NCBI GenBank assembly: GCA_002305125.1
Contig: DBQG01000051.1
Span: forward strand, 11,000-22,160
Direction of reading: 5' to 3'
Source of the DNA: Patescibacteria group bacterium UBA1400
GTDB taxonomy: Bacteria; Patescibacteriota; Microgenomatia; UBA1400
DNA: 11,161 nucleotides
Shown: one piece after another, positions 5,868-11,161 of the stretch
How the letters are laid out: each line of letters opens with the position of its first letter
How positions within the stretch are numbered: the stretch's first letter is position 1
Program-made: the position numbers and the translations under genes
The notes under the pieces: generated by a model
The model's input: only the letters and a program-made list of their open reading frames with translations
Told to the model about the DNA's origin: nothing
The model's database searches: none

Positions 5868-5914
5868 GGTTGGGAGAGTTAAGTGGTTTAAACTCCCAGC
5901 CAGGGAGTTTTTTT
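5846..5914 (+). promoter_or_regulatory. Transcription attenuator of leuS (segments 1-4)
   Basis: Segment 1 (5846-5853, containing a Leu codon) can pair with segment 2 (5866-5873) in 8 base pairs, two of them G-U, with the leader stop codon at the loop edge. Segment 2 can alternatively pair with segment 3: TTGGGAG (5870-5876) with CTCCCAG (5893-5899), extendable by TT/AA. Segment 3 otherwise forms the terminator with segment 4 (5903-5910). Expected logic: a ribosome finishing at the stop codon covers segment 2, so 3:4 forms and transcription ends. A ribosome stalled on the CTT CTT TTG codons masks segment 1 and leaves 2:3 to form, so leuS is read. Structures were drawn by eye; no folding energies were computed. 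Confidence 0.65.
5890..5914 (+). terminator. Intrinsic terminator in the leuS leader
   Basis: AAACTCCC (5890-5897), loop AGCCA, GGGAGTTT (5903-5910): a perfect 8-bp stem running into seven consecutive T (5908-5914). It lies 45 bases before the leuS start codon and downstream of the leuS promoter, so it would act as a conditional terminator and not as the end of the preceding gene. Confidence 0.75.
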
Positions 5915-5946
5915 GTTAAAAAAGCTTTTTTAGCTTAAAATAGATA

Positions 5947-5953
5947 AAGGAGA
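5947..5953 (+). promoter_or_regulatory. Shine-Dalgarno of leuS
   Basis: AAGGAGA, with the GGAG core ending 6 bases before the ATG at 5959. This is the clearest ribosome binding site in the window and fixes the leuS start. It contrasts with the leaderless-type starts elsewhere. Confidence 0.8.
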
Positions 5954-5958
5954 ATTAA

Positions 5959-8499
5959 ATGAGTAAAACAAAAAAAGACGGTTCTGATAATAACTTGTCT
6001 TTAAAGCAAAAAAGATCTTTATCAGACTCTGAGTTTTCTTTTAATCCTTTACAGCTTGAGTCCAAATGGCGGTCTGTTTGGGAAAAAGAGGGAACCAATC
6101 AGATTGATCTTGATTCTGCAGCTCGTCCTTATTTTAATTTGATGATGTTTCCTTATCCTTCGGCCGAAGGGCTGCATGTGGGCAATATGTATGCTTTTAC
6201 CGGATCAGATATCTGGGGCAGGTTTATGAGAATGAAGGGTTTTTCTGTGTTTGAACCTATTGGTTTGGATGGTTTTGGGATTCACTCGGAAAACTATGCT
6301 TTAAAAGTGGGTAAACATCCGGCGGTGCAGGCAAAAATATCTGAAGCCAATTTTTACCGTCAATTAAGCTTAATTGGCAATCAGTTTTCTTGGGATCAGA
6401 AGGTGGAAACCTATAATCCTGCTTATTACCGTTGGACTCAATGGATTTTTATTCAAATGTTTAAGGCGGGGTTGGCTTATCGTGATAAAGCTGCGGTTAA
6501 CTGGTGTCCTTCCTGTAAAACGGTTTTGGCAGACGAACAGGTAATTGATGGGGCTTGTGAGCGCTGTGATTCTCAGGTTGAGGAGAGGGAGCTGGAACAG
6601 TGGTTTTTCAAAATTACAGATTATGCCCAAAGACTGCTTACAAATCTTTCAAAGATTGATTGGTCGCCTAAGGTTAAGATTGCCCAGAAAAACTGGATCG
6701 GAAAAAAAGAAGGCATTGATATTACTTATGAGGTTGTTTTGGAAGAGGGAAAGCCGGTTGGAAAGACGGTGGTTTGTTTTACCACTCGTCCTGATACCAA
6801 CTTTGGGGCTACTTTTGTAGTTTTATCTCCCGAAAGTTCGGTTTTAGGAAAGTTAAAACCTTTTATTAAGCCTGAAATTTGGAGCAAGGTTACAGCTTAT
6901 GCTGCTTCCAGTAAAAAGATGAGCAGGGAAGACAGGATTGACCAGGGAAGGGAAAAAACAGGAGTGTTTACCGGACTTTATTGTTTAAATCAGCTGACAG
7001 GCAAAAAAATGCCTTTATGGGTGTCTGATTTTGTGCTGATGGAGGTGGGTAGCGGTGCGGTGGTGGGTGTGCCTGGACACGATCTTCGTGATTTTGAGTT
7101 TGCTTCAAAGTTTGATCTGGAGATTATCAGGGTGGTTGTCGGCGCTGATGGTGATAACTCTCCTATTACCACATCTTCCCAGGTTCAAGAGGAAGAAGGA
7201 GTAATGGTTAACTCCGATTTTTTAAACGGGATGGATATTAAAAAGGCAACTAAAGTAATTATGGATTATCTTGAGGAAAAAGGCTGGGGCAAAAAAGTAG
7301 TTCATTACCGCCTGCGTGACTGGCTTATTTCCAGACAGCGTTACTGGGGACCGCCCATTCCCATGATTAATTGTAAAAAGTGCGGTTGGCAGCCTGTTCC
7401 TGATAAAGATTTACCGGTTTTACTGCCTGAGGTTGAGGATTGGAAGCCTAAAGGTGAGGGTGTGAGTCCTCTGGCTGCAGTTGAATCGTTTGTTAAGACT
7501 ACTTGTCCTAAATGCAAGGGTAGTGCCAGGCGGGAAACAGATGTATCTGATACTTTTTTAGACTCTTCCTGGTATTTTTTGCGTTATCCTTCTAAGGGTA
7601 GGAAAGATGTTGCTTGGGATAAAAAACTGACGGAAAAATGGCTCCCGGTTGATATGTATATTGGCGGGGCTGAGCATTCGGTTCTGCACTTGCTTTACTC
7701 CCGGTTTTTAACCATGGTTTTTTATGATTTGGGGTTGGTTTCTTTTGAAGAGCCTTTTACTAAATTCAGAGCTCATGGCTTGATTATTAAAGACGGAGCT
7801 AAGATGAGCAAGTCTAAGGGTAATATTGTTAATCCTGATGAGTATCTTAAAAAGTATGGTGCCGACAGTTTGCGCTGTTATTTGATGTTTTTAGGTCCTT
7901 TGTCTGCCGGCGGCGACTTTTCTGATACTGGTATGAGGGGGATGTTTAAGTTTTTAAAACGGGTTTACAGCCTTGTTTTGGAAAAGAGCAGGGGAATGAC
8001 AGAAAAAGTTACTGATAAAGAGGCTTATATTATCAGTAAGACTATTAAAGATGTTGAAGGAGGTTTAAGAAGGCTTAAATACAATACTTCAATAGCTTTT
8101 TTAATGGAGTATGTGAACTTTCTAAAAGAACAGAAAGCTGTTAGCAGCCAATCTTTACATACCTTAGCAGTTCTATTGGCTCCTTTTGCACCCCATCTTG
8201 CCGAAGAGTTATGGCAGCATTTGGGTGGCAACCACAGTGTTCATAGTCAGTCCTGGCCAAAGTTTGATCCAAAAGTGTTAAAGCAGGAACAGATTGAACT
8301 TCTGGTTCAGATTAATGGTAAGTTAAGAGACAGAATTTGGGTTTCTGCTTCGTTGGCAGGTTTAAAAACAGAAGCAGAACAAAAGCAAGTATTGGACCTG
8401 GTTAAAGCTTTGCCTAAAGTAAAAACCCATCTCCAGGGAAAAGAGATTAAAAAAACTGTTTTTGTTAAAGACAGGCTGGTTAATTTGGTAGTTGCTTAA
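5959..8499 (+). CDS. leuS: Leucyl-tRNA synthetase
   Basis: An 846-residue class I aminoacyl-tRNA synthetase that charges tRNA-Leu in the cytoplasm. A charged, low-complexity N-terminal extension of about 28 residues precedes the core. The HIGH motif is in PYPSAEGLHVGN (65-76) and reads H-V-G-N, with Asn for the last His. A zinc knuckle follows (C183, C186, C200, C203). The CP1 editing domain carries TTRPDT (275-280) and VPGHDLRD with Asp375. A second set of CxxC pairs sits at C472/C475 and C516/C519, followed by RETDVSDTFLDSSWYFLRYP. KMSKS is at 615-619. The anticodon-binding helical region has LLAPFAPHLAEELW, and a C-terminal domain (about 775-846) finishes the protein. Only a short link (FRAHGLIIKDGA) precedes KMSKS, so the leucine-specific insertion of E. 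coli and Thermus LeuRS appears absent. It sits behind a leucine attenuator and ahead of comEA. Confidence 0.97.
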   Translation: MSKTKKDGSDNNLSLKQKRSLSDSEFSFNPLQLESKWRSVWEKEGTNQIDLDSAARPYFNLMMFPYPSAEGLHVGNMYAFTGSDIWGRFMRMKGFSVFEPIGLDGFGIHSENYALKVGKHPAVQAKISEANFYRQLSLIGNQFSWDQKVETYNPAYYRWTQWIFIQMFKAGLAYRDKAAVNWCPSCKTVLADEQVIDGACERCDSQVEERELEQWFFKITDYAQRLLTNLSKIDWSPKVKIAQKNWIGKKEGIDITYEVVLEEGKPVGKTVVCFTTRPDTNFGATFVVLSPESSVLGKLKPFIKPEIWSKVTAYAASSKKMSREDRIDQGREKTGVFTGLYCLNQLTGKKMPLWVSDFVLMEVGSGAVVGVPGHDLRDFEFASKFDLEIIRVVVGADGDNSPITTSSQVQEEEGVMVNSDFLNGMDIKKATKVIMDYLEEKGWGKKVVHYRLRDWLISRQRYWGPPIPMINCKKCGWQPVPDKDLPVLLPEVEDWKPKGEGVSPLAAVESFVKTTCPKCKGSARRETDVSDTFLDSSWYFLRYPSKGRKDVAWDKKLTEKWLPVDMYIGGAEHSVLHLLYSRFLTMVFYDLGLVSFEEPFTKFRAHGLIIKDGAKMSKSKGNIVNPDEYLKKYGADSLRCYLMFLGPLSAGGDFSDTGMRGMFKFLKRVYSLVLEKSRGMTEKVTDKEAYIISKTIKDVEGGLRRLKYNTSIAFLMEYVNFLKEQKAVSSQSLHTLAVLLAPFAPHLAEELWQHLGGNHSVHSQSWPKFDPKVLKQEQIELLVQINGKLRDRIWVSASLAGLKTEAEQKQVLDLVKALPKVKTHLQGKEIKKTVFVKDRLVNLVVA

Positions 8500-8531
8500 A
8501 AGCTGTTTTTAAATGATTTACTGGCTAAAAT

Positions 8532-8560
8532 TTGACAAATAACCGCTAAGCTTTTTAAAT
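8532..8560 (+). promoter_or_regulatory. Promoter of comEA
   Basis: -35 TTGACA (8532-8537), 17 bases, -10 TTAAAT (8555-8560). The -10 box overlaps the first candidate ATG of comEA (8559), which would lie upstream of the expected transcription start near 8567. The next ATG, at 8568, begins 7 bases after the -10 box and fits leaderless use. Confidence 0.55.
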
Positions 8561-8567
8561 GGAGGTA

Positions 8568-9209
8568 ATGCCTTTTTTAAAAAGTTTTTTGACTGATTTA
8601 CCAAAGCTTTTCTTAAAACATAAGCTCAGTTTAGTTTTAGGTTTAGCCGGTTTAATTTTAGTAGCGGTGGGAATTGTTTCCGGTCTGCAAACTTCAGTAC
8701 AGCCTTCTTTGGAGGTTATTACTAAGCCTGATGAAGAAATGGGTGAGTTATTTATTCATGTGGCCGGAGCTGTTAAAAGCCCCGGGCTTTATAGGTTAAA
8801 GACAACCTCCCGGGTTAATGATGCTTTGGTTAAAGCTGGGGGGTTAACTGAAGGGGCTGATCAGGAGTGGTTTTTAACTCATATTAATCTGGCCCAAAAG
8901 CTTGAAGACGGAGTTAAGCTTTATATTCCTTTTAAGGGAGAAGATCGGGAAAGTAAAGGAGCAGTAGCCGGGGAAAAGACCGCAGTTTCTGAGGAAAACA
9001 GATCAGACATTTTTGAGGAAAAAATAAACATCAATACTGCCGGCTTGCAGGAATTGATGGAGCTTTCCGGCATTGGGCCCACTTATGCCCAAAAAATCAT
9101 TGATTTTAGAACCGAAAACGGTCTTTTTCTAAAAATTGAAGATTTAATGAAGGTTCCGGGAATTGGCACCAAAACTTTTGACAACATTAAAAGTAAAATT
9201 ACTATCTAG
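8568..9209 (+). CDS. comEA: ComEA-like DNA-binding competence protein
   Basis: A membrane-anchored DNA receptor for natural transformation. Started at 8568 (MPFLKSFL...) it has 213 residues; the ATG three codons earlier at 8559 is inside the predicted -10 box, so I prefer 8568, though GGAGGT between the two is too close to serve as its ribosome binding site. A single N-terminal transmembrane helix (about 20-40) follows a basic segment. Next comes an SLBB domain (about 60-122; VAGAVKSPGLYRL, then NDALVKAGGLT), a charged linker, and a helix-hairpin-helix domain (about 150-213). The latter has ININTAGLQELMELSGIG and VPGIGTKTFDNIK, the two hairpins that bind the duplex DNA backbone. This order is standard for ComEA. 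comEC follows 17 bases later, so the pair probably forms one DNA-uptake transcript. Confidence 0.92.
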   Translation: MPFLKSFLTDLPKLFLKHKLSLVLGLAGLILVAVGIVSGLQTSVQPSLEVITKPDEEMGELFIHVAGAVKSPGLYRLKTTSRVNDALVKAGGLTEGADQEWFLTHINLAQKLEDGVKLYIPFKGEDRESKGAVAGEKTAVSEENRSDIFEEKININTAGLQELMELSGIGPTYAQKIIDFRTENGLFLKIEDLMKVPGIGTKTFDNIKSKITI

Positions 9210-9226
9210 TATTTATCTCCTATAAC

Positions 9227-10471
9227 ATGAATATCGGAGGACTTAGGTATTTGTTATATATTGTTATATTATGCACGGGTTTATTTTTTATTTTAAAGAG
9301 TAAGATAAATTTAGATTTAAAAGAAGGTAATAAGGTTAAACTTAATTTACAACTAACCCAAGAGCCAATTATACAGGATGGTTATCAATTGCTTAAGAAA
9401 GGTCCTTTTTGGATCAAAGCGCCTTTATACCCCCGCTTTCACTATGGTGACCGGCTACACATTATTGGCATAACAAGGGTAAGAGTGATAAATAATTTGT
9501 TTAGCCAATTTTGGTTGATAAATCCGGAAATTAATAAGGTTGCAGTTGGAAGACAGGAGTTGGGGTTGGGTGGAGTGCTGGTAGGGGAAGTTTATCGGTT
9601 TAGGGATCAGTTGACAAAGATTATAAATAATTTGCTTCCCGAGCCTCATTCTAGCCTGATGATAGGCATTTTGTTGGGGGTAAAACAAAGTTCTTCCCAG
9701 GAATTTTTTAAAGAGCTGCAGCAATCAGGCACCCTTCATATTGTTGTGGCATCAGGAATGAATATTTCTTTACTAGCCGGTAGCGTGTCCGGTTTTTTAG
9801 CCCCGCTTTTAAATAGGAAAAAAGCAATTATTTTGAGCCTTATTGTTATAGTTTTATACTGTATTTTAGCAGGATTGGAGCCTCCGATTGTCAGAGCCGG
9901 ATTAATGGCCGGAGTTTTGTCTTTGGCAGTTTTGTTAGGCAGGGAAGCTCAGGGGTTGTATACTTTAGTTATAGTTGGATTTATTATGCTAGTTTTTGAT
10001 CCTTTACTTCTTTTTGATGTGGGATTTCAGTTATCTTTTGCTGCTACTTTAGGAATTCTGGTTTTAGGAGGTTTTTTAAAATATAAGTTTGCTAAGTTTA
10101 AATTCTTAGCTTCTGATTTGGCTGAAACTTTATCAGCTCAGATTTTTACTTTGCCCATCCTGCTTATAACTTTTGGCCGGTTTAATCCTTTGTCTTTACT
10201 GCCTAATCTTTTGATTATTTGGCTGATACCTTTTGTTATGTTTTTAGGCTTTATGATAGTTTTATTTGGCTTATTCTTTCTGCCATTGGCTGTTCTTTTT
10301 TCCTGGTTTTCCTTTGCGGTTTTAAGCTGGTTTGTGCTGGTAATCAGATTTTTTGGATCTTTGGAGTTTTTGCAGTTTAACTTTGTCGGTCTTTCCTGGG
10401 TTTTTGGTTTGGGTTATTATTTAGTTCTGGCAAGCTTGTTGTTTTTAAAAGGAAAAAGGCATGGAGCTTAA
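9227..10471 (+). CDS. comEC: ComEC-like DNA-uptake channel, competence domain only
   Basis: A 414-residue polytopic membrane protein that would carry single-stranded DNA across the membrane. After one N-terminal helix (7-24), residues 30-110 form an OB-like region (DUF4131 type; KVKLNLQLTQEP, then FHYGDRLHIIGI). The competence domain starts about residue 140 with LMIGILLGVKQ, then QQSGTLHIVVASGMNISLL (165-183), the counterpart of the family's HLLAVSGLH motif. It continues with PPIVRAGLMAGVL, GREAQGLYTL, FDVGFQLSFAATLGIL and several helices to the end. Full-length ComEC continues into a metallo-beta-lactamase domain; here that part is a separate ORF overlapping by 11 bases. The ATG at 9227 lacks a Shine-Dalgarno, whereas TTG at 9251 has GGAGGA nine bases upstream and is an alternative start. 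Confidence 0.9.
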   Translation: MNIGGLRYLLYIVILCTGLFFILKSKINLDLKEGNKVKLNLQLTQEPIIQDGYQLLKKGPFWIKAPLYPRFHYGDRLHIIGITRVRVINNLFSQFWLINPEINKVAVGRQELGLGGVLVGEVYRFRDQLTKIINNLLPEPHSSLMIGILLGVKQSSSQEFFKELQQSGTLHIVVASGMNISLLAGSVSGFLAPLLNRKKAIILSLIVIVLYCILAGLEPPIVRAGLMAGVLSLAVLLGREAQGLYTLVIVGFIMLVFDPLLLFDVGFQLSFAATLGILVLGGFLKYKFAKFKFLASDLAETLSAQIFTLPILLITFGRFNPLSLLPNLLIIWLIPFVMFLGFMIVLFGLFFLPLAVLFSWFSFAVLSWFVLVIRFFGSLEFLQFNFVGLSWVFGLGYYLVLASLLFLKGKRHGA

Positions 10472-11161
10472 TAAAAAAAACTTAATTCTTCTTTTTTCCC
10501 TTCTGAGTTTACTGCTGCCTTTTTTGTTTTACTCTTCCTGGCCCTCAGGAAGAATGGAGCTTATAGCTTGTGATGTGGGGCAGGGAGACGGGATTTTAAT
10601 TACTAAGGGTTATACTCAGATTTTGGTGGACGGCGGACCTGATAATAAAATCCTGGAGTGTTTGGCCAAAAACATGCCTTTTTGGGACAGAAAAATAGAG
10701 GTAATTGTTAATACTCATCCGGAAAAGGATCATTTTACCGGACTTCTTGAGGTTATTTCAAGATATGAGGTTGAAGCTTTGTTGACCACCAATCTTTACA
10801 ATTCCTCGGCTGCTTTTGCCGAGTTTTTTAAAATAGTAAAGGAAAGCGATATAGATGTTTACACACCGGACAAGGGAGATAAGCTTAAACTGGGGGAGTT
10901 TGAGTTTTTGGTTTTATGGCCGGAGCAGGATAGTTTACAGGCCGGTATTTGGGACAGAAGTCTTAGTAAGGAGGCGGTTTTGGGTCAGCAGATAGCCAAA
11001 GACATTAACTTTAATGATTATTCTTTGGTTTTACAATTAAGTTATCAGGATTTTGATGTGGTTTTAACAGGGGATATTGGTTTTAATCAGGAGAAAAGAA
11101 TTGCCAAAGAGTTTTCTTTTTCAGGTATAGAGGTCTTAAAAGTGGCTCATCATGGCAGTAA
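10461..11161 (+). CDS. ComEC metallo-beta-lactamase-like part, separate ORF (3' end missing)
   Basis: The ATG at 10461 overlaps the end of the channel ORF by 11 bases in another frame. The sequence AAGGAAAAAGG just upstream may serve as a weak ribosome binding site, so translation is probably coupled. 233 complete codons are visible before the right edge. A signal-anchor helix (8-25) is followed by a metallo-beta-lactamase fold like the ComEC C-terminal domain: IACDVGQGDGILI (35-47), ILVDGGP, the metal motif THPEKDH (H86, D90, H91; Glu replaces the usual first Asp), VVLTGDIG with Asp205, and KVAHHGS (H230, H231). In ComEC this domain is thought to act on the non-transported DNA strand. It is close to the comEC C-terminal domain and lies where that domain should be, so it is probably the second subunit of a split ComEC. 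A free ComEC/Rec2-like hydrolase is the alternative. Confidence 0.88.
   Translation, partial: MELNKKNLILLFSLLSLLLPFLFYSSWPSGRMELIACDVGQGDGILITKGYTQILVDGGPDNKILECLAKNMPFWDRKIEVIVNTHPEKDHFTGLLEVISRYEVEALLTTNLYNSSAAFAEFFKIVKESDIDVYTPDKGDKLKLGEFEFLVLWPEQDSLQAGIWDRSLSKEAVLGQQIAKDINFNDYSLVLQLSYQDFDVVLTGDIGFNQEKRIAKEFSFSGIEVLKVAHHGS

Noticed and set aside
5860..5914. T-box riboswitch upstream of leuS, suggested by a TGGT near the terminator
   Set aside because: The T-box core (AGGGTGGNACCGCG-like) and a long Stem I are absent, and the predicted promoter leaves too little leader for them. The Leu-rich ORF with competing hairpins explains the region better.
5918..5931. AAAAAAGCTTTTTT palindrome as a second terminator before leuS
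   Set aside because: It folds without a loop and has almost no G or C, so it is unlikely to terminate. It also lies between the attenuator and the leuS ribosome binding site.
6370..8231. Several ORFs inside leuS on both strands
   Set aside because: All overlap continuous, motif-confirmed LeuRS coding sequence, so they are frame shadows.
1..11161. CRISPR arrays, insertion sequences, tRNA or rRNA genes
   Set aside because: No regularly spaced repeats, no terminal inverted repeats with a transposase, and no tRNA-like or rRNA-like segments were noticed on reading either strand.

Overview
This AT-rich bacterial window most resembles the Candidate Phyla Radiation (Patescibacteria), perhaps the Microgenomates side. 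That is an inference from gene content and protein style: a short LeuRS with a variant HIGH motif, a small DgkA, a ComEA/ComEC pair with ComEC split in two, and a WxL/DUF916-like surface pair. No rRNA or marker gene fixes the taxon. The standard code fits: TGA never falls inside a recognisable gene.

Left part (1-3608, all minus strand). Read in the direction of transcription, the order is a small undecaprenol/diacylglycerol kinase (dgkA-like, own promoter), a six-helix membrane protein ending in a degenerate histidine-kinase DHp-like hairpin (own promoter), a WxL-like secreted protein, a DUF916-like secreted and membrane-anchored protein, and a P-loop cytidylate-kinase-like gene that runs off the left edge (own promoter). 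This looks like a cell-envelope region.

Middle (3609-5745). A divergent spacer holds the dgkA promoter and a doubtful small ORF. Three consecutive plus-strand genes (190, 185 and 212 aa) follow. I do not recognise their family, but hand alignment shows they are highly diverged tandem paralogues, apparently soluble and helical.

Right part (5746-11161, plus strand). leuS (leucyl-tRNA synthetase) is preceded by what looks like a complete classical attenuator. It has a strong promoter, a 14-codon leader ORF with six Leu codons that starts at the predicted transcription start, mutually exclusive hairpins, and an intrinsic terminator. comEA follows with its own promoter, then comEC as two overlapping ORFs: a membrane channel, and a separate metallo-beta-lactamase part cut by the right edge. 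These two would act in DNA uptake.

A theme across the window is near-leaderless transcription. Five sigma70-like promoters with exactly 17-bp spacers end only 6-11 bases before a start codon: the kinase-like gene, the membrane protein, dgkA, the leuS leader peptide and comEA. A clear Shine-Dalgarno is seen at leuS itself, which sits behind a long leader, and there are weaker ones in the com genes. The most interesting single item is the leucine attenuator in front of leuS.
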